Positions 1 to 6,290 of a stretch of 14,276 nucleotides of DNA are shown piece after piece. Origin of the DNA: Candidatus Hydrogenedentota bacterium (lineage in GTDB: Bacteria > Hydrogenedentota > Hydrogenedentia > Hydrogenedentiales > CAITNO01); assembly GCA_903922535.1 (NCBI GenBank), contig CAIXUF010000578.1, positions 1 to 14,276 of the forward strand, given 5' to 3'. The notes under the pieces were generated by a model that searched no databases, was not told the origin of the DNA, and saw nothing but the letters and a program-made list of their open reading frames with translations. Positions within the stretch are counted from its first letter, which is position 1; each line of letters opens with the position of its first letter. A program made the translations under genes and the position numbers.

Positions 1-65
1 GCACATCGCCTTTCACCTTCTGTTCCCGAGCCAATTCTCCGTAATGTATTCGGCTGAAACCGCGG

Positions 66-386
66 CTACGGAGTGTGTGTCAATCGGAGTCCGATGATGC
101 CGACAACCACCAGGGCAATCGACACCAGCCTGAGAACGTCCGCCGATTCTTTGAACAGAATTATCCCGGCAAGTGCCACGCCCACCACCCCCATGCCGGT
201 CCTTATGGCATACGATGTGCCGACAGGCAGTGTCTTGAGGGCCAGCATCAGAAGAAGGAAGCTGGACAACCCGGAAAGCAGGGTGACGACACTCGGCCAT
301 AATCTGGTGAAGCCTTGGTTGTATTTCAGACTCAGGGCAAACACAATCTCCGCCACGCCGGCTATAAACAACAATGTCCAAGCCAT
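66..386 (-). CDS. SMR-family small efflux transporter, SugE/Gdx-like, with both usual Trp residues replaced
   Basis: The product has 106 residues, the normal length for a small multidrug resistance (SMR) protein, with four hydrophobic helices (about 3-21, 30-50, 58-78 and 84-102). The invariant membrane glutamate, which couples proton and substrate in this family, is at residue 13. The stretches LKYNQGFTRLWPSV and LPVGTSYAIRTGMG resemble SugE/Gdx (guanidinium exporters) more than EmrE. SMR proteins work as antiparallel dimers in the inner membrane. Two aromatic positions are changed. The Trp of the family pattern YA-x-W-x-G (Trp63 of EmrE) is Arg62, and the Trp following the glutamate in E. 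coli SugE (VVWAV) is Phe16. Substrate specificity is therefore open. The ATG at 384-386 has only a weak upstream GGCGAG as ribosome site. No partner gene is visible; the neighbour is divergent. Family call is firm, substrate is not. Confidence 0.88.
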   Translation of the reverse strand: MAWTLLFIAGVAEIVFALSLKYNQGFTRLWPSVVTLLSGLSSFLLLMLALKTLPVGTSYAIRTGMGVVGVALAGIILFKESADVLRLVSIALVVVGIIGLRLTHTP

Positions 387-705
387 CTATCGCTCGCCAA
401 ACTGTCAAAGACGTTTCTGGTCAACCGACCAGGGCACGTTTTCACTCGCTCCAAAAGAATCCGGCGTGAGTCGCGGGAATCCATCAATGACCGGGCATGG
501 AGTGAACAGCGCAATACGGAGTGGATGTAATGTTCACCTTGCCCTGTTTGGTTCCATGGATCAAAGGAGAACAGGGCATGAACCCTGTTTCGGCAATGGC
601 GGGCGCGTCCGTGGGCGCGCACGGAAGGACGGTTATCTATTAATGTGAATTCCAAGGGACATCTCTTCGCGGGAATAAATAAAACACAACTTCACATGAA
701 TTTTA
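387..705. other. Gene-free region with hairpins between the SMR gene and the divergent cassette
   Basis: No reading frame here looks like a protein. Three inverted repeats are visible. The first is CTGGTC-AACC-GACCAG at 417-432, flanked by ACGT on both sides, lying about 30 bases upstream of the SMR start in its presumed leader. The second is GCCCTGTT at 541-548 paired with AACAGGGC at 570-577 across a 21-base loop, followed by a further copy of the CCCTGTTT word near 583. The third is TCCGTG-GGCGCG-CACGGA at 608-625, with an alternative pairing of CGTCC (606-610) and GGACG (627-631). None is followed by a T run on either strand, so they are not typical intrinsic terminators. The last 70 bases become AT-rich and lead into the promoter at 706. 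Confidence 0.5.
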
Positions 706-734
706 TTGACTTTTTGCACATCTTCTGGTATAAG
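706..734 (+). promoter_or_regulatory. Sigma70-like promoter for the duplicated HTH/membrane cassette
   Basis: A TTGACT box at 706-711 and a TATAAG box at 729-734 are separated by exactly 17 bases in a locally AT-rich stretch, close to the sigma70 consensus. Transcription would start near 741, leaving a leader of about 38 bases before the ATG at 779. No comparable pair of boxes precedes the second cassette copy, so this promoter probably serves all four genes. Confidence 0.72.
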
Positions 735-778
735 AAAGTTAAATCTTGCTTTCACTTTATCAAAGTTTGGAACAAACG

Positions 779-1126
779 ATGGTCAAACAACCTGCATGGT
801 CGATGGCGCTGACGGAGGAGGACTGGCAGTTTCTCAAGCGCTTTTTGCTGGCTGACGGCTCGCTAAAGGCGCTGGCGCAAGAATATGGCATTTCCTACCC
901 GACAATCCGCATCCGGCTGGACCGGCTCATTGAGAAGGTCCGGGCCGCGGACCAGCCGGGGGCTATTGATGAATTTCACCGCCAGATCCGGGTACTGGTG
1001 GCGGAGGGCCGGATGGATGCCGGCACAGCCCGGCAACTGCTGGAAACCCATCTGGCTGTTTTGAATGACAAGAACCCCCCAGAACAGGACACAAACGCCA
1101 GTCAGTGCGAGGAGCAAGCATCATGA
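779..1126 (+). CDS. DUF2089-like helix-turn-helix protein, cassette copy 1
   Basis: This is a 115-residue predicted DNA-binding protein. Residues about 12-54 form the HTH segment, with a run LKALAQEYGISYPTIRIRL that matches the recognition part of DUF2089-type proteins. Residues about 68-92 (RQIRVLVAEGRMDAGTARQL) look like the short SHOCT-like helical tail that often accompanies it. The N-terminal zinc ribbon found in many DUF2089 proteins is absent. I chose the ATG at 779 because copy 2 aligns from the equivalent Met. The frame is open back to a TTG at 746, but that codon lies only a few bases from the predicted transcription start. The last codons overlap the next gene by ATGA, so the two are translationally coupled. 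The role is inferred to be a transcriptional regulator acting with the membrane protein encoded next; its target is unknown. Confidence 0.8.
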   Translation: MVKQPAWSMALTEEDWQFLKRFLLADGSLKALAQEYGISYPTIRIRLDRLIEKVRAADQPGAIDEFHRQIRVLVAEGRMDAGTARQLLETHLAVLNDKNPPEQDTNASQCEEQAS

Positions 1127-1995
1127 GAACCATCGCGATCACGACCATTTTGGGCTTGGCAGCGGCACTTTCGGCCGGGGCGGCCACAACCCCGCTGCTA
1201 TCCTACCCCACCTCAAACGACGTGACCCCGTACACCCGCGAACTGCCGCCGGGGGTCGCGGTTTCCAGTGACCCTGCCAAATCGCCCGATGGCAAGCCCG
1301 TTCTTAAGATAACCTACGACGTTCCCGACGGCCAGTTCGTTCCGCTGGTGCATGTTCCCTCGAAATGGAAATGGAAGGGGTGGCTGGGACTGCGTTACAC
1401 CGCACAGGTCTGCGCGGACGATTCGCCGGGCTGGGGCAATATTCAGATGCGGTGGCGGTTCGTCGGGGGCAACGACGCATGGTGCGGCGGCATGGAACCA
1501 CGCGGCGACCGGACACAATGGAGCGAGAGCGACCCATTCCTGGGATCGCCGCTGCGAATGGACCTGATTGAAGTGGTGTTCGGCGTGCAGGTGAATGGAA
1601 AGGGCACACTCTGGGTCAGGGACGCACGGGTTACCGAGGAAACTAATGGTGTGCCCGGACTGCCCGGCGGCGCCCTCATGGGCGTTGTCGGCGGCATTGC
1701 CGGCTCGCTTCTGGGGTTGTGGGGGGCCCTGTTTGGCTACCTGAGCTCCAAGGGCCTCGCGAAGGAGTTCGTGCTGCACGGCGCCGTGGCATCCATCGCG
1801 TTGGGACTGCTTCTCTTTGCCGCCGGAGTCGCGCTGTTCTTCGCCAGCGTGCCCTATGCCTACTGGTATCCCTGCGGGCTGCTGGGCCTGATCATGGCCG
1901 CGGTGTTCGGCGGCAATTTGAAGAGTGTGCGCCGCCGCTATGCCGAGATGGAATTGCAGCGCATGAACGCCAAGGACGCCTCGGACGGCATATAG
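1123..1995 (+). CDS. Secreted membrane-anchored protein with beta-sandwich-like domain and three C-terminal helices, copy 1
   Basis: The 290-residue product starts with a Sec signal peptide (about 1-21, ending LSAGAA). Next comes an extracytoplasmic domain (about 22-175) rich in Trp and Gly, including VPSKWKWKGWLGL and KGTLWVRDARV. The latter has the look of the final strands of jelly-roll, carbohydrate-binding-type sandwiches. Three hydrophobic helices follow (about 183-208, 219-243 and 247-267), then a basic tail NLKSVRRRYAEMELQRM that should face the cytoplasm. The start is the ATG at 1123, with GAGGAG at 1109-1114 eight bases upstream; a GTG at 1105 in the same frame lies ahead of that site and is unlikely. 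I do not recognise a named function. Coupling to the HTH gene suggests an outside-to-inside sensing or membrane-sequestration pair, which is inference. Confidence 0.78.
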   Translation: MRTIAITTILGLAAALSAGAATTPLLSYPTSNDVTPYTRELPPGVAVSSDPAKSPDGKPVLKITYDVPDGQFVPLVHVPSKWKWKGWLGLRYTAQVCADDSPGWGNIQMRWRFVGGNDAWCGGMEPRGDRTQWSESDPFLGSPLRMDLIEVVFGVQVNGKGTLWVRDARVTEETNGVPGLPGGALMGVVGGIAGSLLGLWGALFGYLSSKGLAKEFVLHGAVASIALGLLLFAAGVALFFASVPYAYWYPCGLLGLIMAAVFGGNLKSVRRRYAEMELQRMNAKDASDGI

Positions 1996-2033
1996 CGGGA
2001 GGCATGGCTGATGTTCACGGAGTTCCCGCAACG

Positions 2034-2058
2034 CTCTCTCCAGTTTTGGAGGGAGGGG
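2034..2058 (+). promoter_or_regulatory. Hairpin enclosing the Shine-Dalgarno of the second HTH gene
   Basis: CTCTCTCCA (2034-2042) pairs with TGGAGGGAG (2047-2055) across a four-base GTTT loop, nine pairs with one G-T wobble. The 3' arm is part of the purine run 2048-2058, the only good ribosome site before the second HTH gene. The structure would hide that site, so translation of copy 2 may depend on opening by upstream ribosomes or a factor. It lacks a T run and is not a terminator. Confidence 0.5.
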
Positions 2059-2065
2059 CAAAGCA

Positions 2066-2425
2066 TTGGGTAAACCGATGGCCAATCCGCCAGCATGGAC
2101 AATGGCACTCACGGATGAGGATTGGCAGTTCCTCAAGCGTTTTTTGCTGGCTGACGGCTCGCTGAAAGCTCTGGCCCAGGAATACTGCATCTCCTATCCG
2201 ACGATTCGCATTCGGCTCGATCGGCTCATCGAGAAGGTCCGGACGGCCGACCAGCCGGGCGCGGTGGACGAATTCCACCGCCAGATACGGGTGCTGGCGG
2301 CGGAGGGCCGGATGGATACCGCCACCGCCCGGCAACTGCTGGAAACGCATCTGGCAATACTAAATGACAGGAAACCCGCGGAACAGGAAACAAACGCCAA
2401 TCAGGGCGAGGAGCAAACATCATGA
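2066..2425 (+). CDS. DUF2089-like helix-turn-helix protein, cassette copy 2
   Basis: This is the paralogue of the HTH protein at 779, about 83% identical over 115 residues, with the same HTH segment and the same C-terminal helical tail. One change falls inside the HTH: the Gly of EYGIS is Cys here (EYCIS). The start is uncertain. The strong purine run GGAGGGAGGGG ends seven bases before a TTG at 2066, which suits that codon. The ATG at 2078 aligns with the Met of copy 1 but would be 19 bases from the ribosome site. An in-frame TTG also lies 12 bases ahead of the ATG in copy 1 (767), so the longer form may be ancestral. The stop overlaps the next start by ATGA. Confidence 0.8.
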   Translation: MGKPMANPPAWTMALTDEDWQFLKRFLLADGSLKALAQEYCISYPTIRIRLDRLIEKVRTADQPGAVDEFHRQIRVLAAEGRMDTATARQLLETHLAILNDRKPAEQETNANQGEEQTS

Positions 2426-3291
2426 GAACCATCACAGTCGCAACCCTTCTGAGCTTGACGGCGGCGCTTTCTGCCGGGGCGGCCACGGCGCCTTTGCTAA
2501 CCTACCCCACCTCAAACGACGTGAGTCAGTACACCCGTGAGTTGCCGCCGGGCGTCTCGATTTCTAGCGACCCCGGCAAGTCACCGGACGGTTCGCCTGC
2601 GCTCAAAATAGGCTTTGACGTGCCGGACTGCACGTTTGTCCCGCTGGTACATGTTCCCTCGAAGTGGAAATGGAAGGGTTGGCTGGGACTTCACCATACC
2701 GCGCAGATCTGCCTGGATGATTCACCGGGGTGGGGTTGCCTGAAGATGGAGTGGCGGTTTGTCGGCAGAACCGACTGTTGCAGCAGTTTGGAACCGCAGG
2801 GCCGCCGCACGGAATGGGGCGAAACAAAGTCCTTTTTGGGGCTGCCGCTGGGAATGGATCTGAAAGAGGTGGTATTTGGCGTGCAGGTGAAGGGAAAGGG
2901 CACACTCTGGGTTCGGAATGTGCAGGTGACCGAGGAGAGTACCGGCATGGCGGGGATTCCCGGCGGCCCGCTCCTGGGTCTTGTTGGCGGGATCGCCGGC
3001 TCGCTCATCGGCATTTGGGGCGCAACCATCGCGTATCTTGTCTCCAAAGGCCGAGCCAAGGAGTTTGTGCTGCGCGGATTGGTGGGGTCCGTTGTGTTGG
3101 GACTGCTCCTGATGGCCGTCGGAATCGCGCTGTTCTTCGCCAATGTACCCTACGCATACTGGTATCCCTGCGGGCTGCTGGGCCTGATCCTGGCCGGCGC
3201 ATGCGGCGGCAATTTGAAGGGAGCGCGTCACCGTTACGCGGCCATCGAGCTGGAGCGCATGAACGCCAAGGACGCCTCGGACGGCATATAG
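2422..3291 (+). CDS. Secreted membrane-anchored protein with beta-sandwich-like domain and three C-terminal helices, copy 2
   Basis: The 289-residue product is the paralogue of the protein at 1123, about 70% identical. The signal peptide (1-21, ending LSAGAA), the outer domain, the three helices and the identical C-terminus RMNAKDASDGI are all kept. The outer domain holds more Cys than copy 1 (for example DCTFVP, GWGCLKM and TDCCSS), which may form disulfides outside the cytoplasm or reflect relaxed constraint. The block VPSKWKWKGWLGL and the segment EVVFGVQVKGKGTLWVR are nearly unchanged, marking the conserved core. The start is the ATG at 2422, with GAGGAG eight bases upstream. It ends 30 bases from the converging stop of the minus-strand gene cluster, and I see no terminator in between. 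Function unknown. Confidence 0.78.
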   Translation: MRTITVATLLSLTAALSAGAATAPLLTYPTSNDVSQYTRELPPGVSISSDPGKSPDGSPALKIGFDVPDCTFVPLVHVPSKWKWKGWLGLHHTAQICLDDSPGWGCLKMEWRFVGRTDCCSSLEPQGRRTEWGETKSFLGLPLGMDLKEVVFGVQVKGKGTLWVRNVQVTEESTGMAGIPGGPLLGLVGGIAGSLIGIWGATIAYLVSKGRAKEFVLRGLVGSVVLGLLLMAVGIALFFANVPYAYWYPCGLLGLILAGACGGNLKGARHRYAAIELERMNAKDASDGI

Positions 3292-3321
3292 CGGGAAGGG
3301 GGGGCGCTGGATTGACTTTCG

Positions 3322-4346
3322 CTACGGGACCATGTGGAATTCAAGGGTCTCGTCGATGAACGTTTTGATCGTGAACCTGCCGCCGGACAGGGTTTCTGCT
3401 TCCTTTCCATTTCTGACAACCAGCACCTTCTTGTCCGGCCAGGGATTGACGATGGCACAATCCTGTCCTTTTTCGCTGAATATGGTAACCCCGGAGATGA
3501 CACCTCCCTTGAGTTCCGCGGAAACGAGGAACGCGCCGACGGCGCGCAGGGTGCCGAAGCTTGCGTCCATCTCCGAAGGCCAGCAGGGAAAGAGCCGGAT
3601 CACGCCCTCGTGGCTCTGGAGGAGCATCTCGTTTACGGCGAGGAATCCGCTGCAGTTCTCGATGCCGCCGCCCCCGTATTGGAGGAGCAGGTTGGGCGCG
3701 GAATGGGTGTCGCATTCATGGCGCAGACCTTCGAGGATGCGTTTCGGGTTGTAGCCCACCCTTGCACAGGCGGAGTACCACGAGGAGAAGCCGTTGTTGT
3801 CGGTCCACCGGTGCATGGCGTCGATCATGTTACGGCTGATGTCCAAGAGTTTCGGGTCGCTGTCCAGCCCGATGGCGCCGGCCGGGAAGATGTGCTGTAT
3901 GCCGAGCGTGTTGCCGTCACACCAATTCATGCCCTTTTCGGAATAGCGGAACACCGTCTTGCCGTCACGCTCTTGGAGCGGGAAGGCGCTGAGCCTGTCG
4001 AGGATGTCCTGCCACTGGACGCGCTTGTCGGCGTCCACGTTGAGTTCGGCGCTCATCGAAAGCATGTTCTTGAACAGTGCGCGCACCAATCCCAGCGAAA
4101 GAATCGGATTGAAGTCGGGACCGGACCCTTCATGAATGGAGTCGCTGTAGATCACGTAGCGGCCGTCTTCAAACTTCAGGTAATCCTCCCAGAACGCCGC
4201 AACCTCGCGCAGGTAGGGGTAGGCCGTTTGGCGGAGAAAGCCGGTGTCCTGTGTGTACTGCCAGTACCAGATGAAATTGAGCGCGGCGTAGGCGGCATCG
4301 GAGCGCTGGCCCCAGTCGCCGTCCGGGTTCTCCGGAGACACCCCCC
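3322..4346 (-). CDS. GH95-like six-hairpin glycosidase, C-terminal part after a frameshift
   Basis: This frame continues the secreted esterase-GH95 fusion that is broken in a run of seven G (read on the minus strand). About 340 codons run from the break to the TAG stop. It carries the second half of the (alpha/alpha)6 barrel, with NPDGDWGQRSDAAYAALNF just after the break and then YSDSIHEGSGPDFN, whose Glu is a candidate for the general acid. The end resembles the C-terminal part of GH95 alpha-L-fucosidases: NEMLLQSHEGVIRLFPCWP, then a beta domain. The usual IDGNFG motif that holds the catalytic Asp of GH95 is replaced by GGGIENCSGF, so an acid is kept as Glu. The frame stays open upstream to 4407, but those codons do not match the family. 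No ribosome site supports independent expression. Confidence 0.75.
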
Positions 4347-6187
4347 CACGGCCCGATGCAGACAGGGAAATGCACGCCCTTCCAGCCGTGCCGTTGCGCC
4401 ATCGCACGTCCGTTGTCCATGGATTCCAGCACGGCCTGGTAGAAGGGCAGGGTCAGGTCCGCATGGTTGGTGCCGTAGGCCAGGAAGTAGGGCGCCTGGA
4501 AGTTGTAGTTCAGGTGAAAATCGCCGTGCCAGTTGGGGGTGTCCGTCGTCAGCCAGTTGCCCCACAGTCCGGGCGCCACCTTGCCGGACCGGCTGCATGA
4601 CCCCAGCGCATAGAGCGCCGCATACCAGTGCTTTTCGATTTCCTTGTCGGGTATTTCGATGAAGGAGCGGGCCCAGAATTGTGTCCACCAGTCGCGGTGC
4701 TGCGTTGTCCGTGCATCGATGGTTTGCGGTGTCAGTTCGGCCACATTGTTTTTCGCGGTCGCGAGGAAGTCCGGCGCGTCCAAGTCGCTTAGGATCGCCG
4801 TAGTTACTGTGACCGTCTCCCCCGGCTTGACGGTCGCTTCCAATCCGTCCGCGCCGATGATGTGTGTGGCCACCGCCACCTCGCGCCCTTTGCCAGGGAG
4901 GTCGTCGGCTTTGCGCGTGAACCAACCTGCCGCGGGACCGCCGGTCCCGCCCGGGCCGGAGGTCAACCGCACGGAAAGCGTGACCGATGCGCCCTCACAT
5001 TGCACCTGCGTCAGCAGGAGATTTGCGTTTGCGTCCACCCATGCGCGCGTGCGCACCGTGAGGCCGTCCTTCGCAAAGGTTCCCCGCACCTCGGCGCGCG
5101 TCAAGTCCTGTTCCTGACGATAACTGGCCCCTTGCAGTGCGGGAATGGACAGGGTAACCGCGCCGACGGTGATAACCCTGGCGTCGCCCGGGTGGCGGGT
5201 CCAGAAATCATTCTTGCCAATGTGGAAGCGCTGTGCCTCCGGTGGTCCTGCCAGCACGACGCCCACGTCGCCATTGCCGAGAAGCGGCCCGTCCGGCATG
5301 GCCTTCGTGGGAACGTTCTTGGGTGGCGCGTCAAACACGGCCGTATAGTCCATGGCACGGCCCGCGCTCAAGGGCTTAACGCCGGACGAAGCCGTATGTT
5401 TCTGCTGGGCCAAGACGAAGTCGACCAGTTCCTGGCACTGAAAGAAACCGGTCCACATGTTGTGTCCCTGGCCGGGTGGAACGATGAGCTGCATCCGGCC
5501 GCCGAGTGCCTCATAGCGCTTGCGCATTTCGCCGGAGTTTGCCTCAAGCGGGACGGTCGTGTCGCTGTCCCCATGGATTGCGAAGAGCGGCACGCCCGCT
5601 TTGGCGAGCGAGGCAAGCCGGTCAATCGGATTGTAATCAGCCAGATGCGTGGAAAGCTCTTCCACGGTCAGGTGATAAGCATCGCAAGCCTTTTCCGCGC
5701 CCGGATAACTGGCCAAATTGCAGACGGGGTAAACGCCTGCGAATCCGGCCACTTTGTCCGCATTGTCCTCCGCCCAAGACAGGGTCATCAGGCCGCCGCG
5801 GCTGCGGCCCAGCATCACGGGTTTTGATGCAAAGCCGCGGTTCTTGATGAGTTCGTCGTAGAAGGCCGTGTAAAGCGCGCGGCCGTCGGGACTCCCGTAG
5901 GATTCCCCGACGTCAATGCCGGCGATGGCGCTGCCCGCCTGGGTAAAGCGTTCGAACATCCATTTCTCTTCGTCACCGGGCAGCCCCGGAAGCGTTGGGG
6001 CATACCAAACCCACGGGATGGGTTCAGTCGCGGGCTTCGCCTGCGGGAAAATGACAAAGGCCGGCCGCCCCTGCACAAGAAAGGTATCGCCGGGCAACGG
6101 CAGGGATTTTCGCGGTGCGTCGGCCGCGTGCAGCGCGGTCAGCGGTGCGAGCAGCAGGGCGGTGAAAACGAGTGGGGTGGACTTCAT
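4169..6187 (-). CDS. Secreted alpha/beta hydrolase (esterase-like) fused to GH95-like glycosidase, N-terminal part before a frameshift
   Basis: A Sec signal peptide (1-21, ending TALHA) precedes a prolyl-oligopeptidase-type alpha/beta hydrolase domain (about 28-265) with Ser129 in GRSRGG, Asp209 in HGDSDTTVP and His242 in GQGHN, a complete triad. From about 275 the protein changes to a glycoside hydrolase resembling GH95. The N-terminal beta domain includes PDGPLLGNGDVGVVLAG, and the barrel begins with NWHGDFHLNYNFQAPYF. Asn560 and Asn562 there match the paired Asn that help the catalytic base in GH95 alpha-L-fucosidases. True homology ends near residue 615, at the G run (4341-4347). The remaining codons to the stop at 4169 are out of frame; rejoined, the protein would be about 950 residues. 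The ATG at 6187 has AAAGGAATG upstream. It probably removes an acyl group and cleaves an adjoining sugar; the substrate is inferred only. Confidence 0.8.
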   Translation of the reverse strand: MKSTPLVFTALLLAPLTALHAADAPRKSLPLPGDTFLVQGRPAFVIFPQAKPATEPIPWVWYAPTLPGLPGDEEKWMFERFTQAGSAIAGIDVGESYGSPDGRALYTAFYDELIKNRGFASKPVMLGRSRGGLMTLSWAEDNADKVAGFAGVYPVCNLASYPGAEKACDAYHLTVEELSTHLADYNPIDRLASLAKAGVPLFAIHGDSDTTVPLEANSGEMRKRYEALGGRMQLIVPPGQGHNMWTGFFQCQELVDFVLAQQKHTASSGVKPLSAGRAMDYTAVFDAPPKNVPTKAMPDGPLLGNGDVGVVLAGPPEAQRFHIGKNDFWTRHPGDARVITVGAVTLSIPALQGASYRQEQDLTRAEVRGTFAKDGLTVRTRAWVDANANLLLTQVQCEGASVTLSVRLTSGPGGTGGPAAGWFTRKADDLPGKGREVAVATHIIGADGLEATVKPGETVTVTTAILSDLDAPDFLATAKNNVAELTPQTIDARTTQHRDWWTQFWARSFIEIPDKEIEKHWYAALYALGSCSRSGKVAPGLWGNWLTTDTPNWHGDFHLNYNFQAPYFLAYGTNHADLTLPFYQAVLESMDNGRAMAQRHGWKGVHFPVCIGPWGGVSGEPGRRLGPALRCRLRRAQFHLVLAVHTGHRLSPPNGLPLPARGCGVLGGLPEV

Positions 6188-6290
6188 CGGACATTCCTTT
6201 GTCGGTTATGCCGTACACCGGGGACGACCAAGTTGGACGCGCTTGAACCATGCATGTTTTGGAAGATTCTCAGGAAGGCACCCGGTTGGT

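Larger units (their letters stand above)
779..3296 (+). repeat. Tandem duplication of a two-gene cassette (779-2000 and 2078-3296)
   Basis: The gene order HTH then membrane protein, the ATGA overlap, the GAGGAG ribosome site and the end of the second gene are repeated. By hand alignment the HTH proteins differ at 19 of 115 positions and the membrane proteins at roughly 83 of 290, with one single-residue indel. The strongest nucleotide match is a perfect 43-bp stretch covering the last codons, the TAG stop and AGCGGGA (1958-2000 and 3254-3296). The much higher identity at the 3' ends than in the bodies suggests an old duplication with later sequence exchange, or strong constraint on the tail. 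Confidence 0.85.

Noticed and set aside
387..640. Guanidine riboswitch upstream of the SugE-like gene
   Set aside because: I looked on the minus strand for paired hairpins with ACGR loops (guanidine-II) and for the longer ykkC pattern and did not find a convincing arrangement; the nearest hairpin has a GGTT loop.
3292..3321. Bidirectional terminator between the converging genes
   Set aside because: The 30-base gap has a G run but no inverted repeat followed by T or A runs.
3334..4662. Long plus-strand open frame (442 codons)
   Set aside because: It lies antisense to the GH95-like gene, spans its frameshift, has composition typical of an antisense shadow in GC-rich DNA, and shows no domain.
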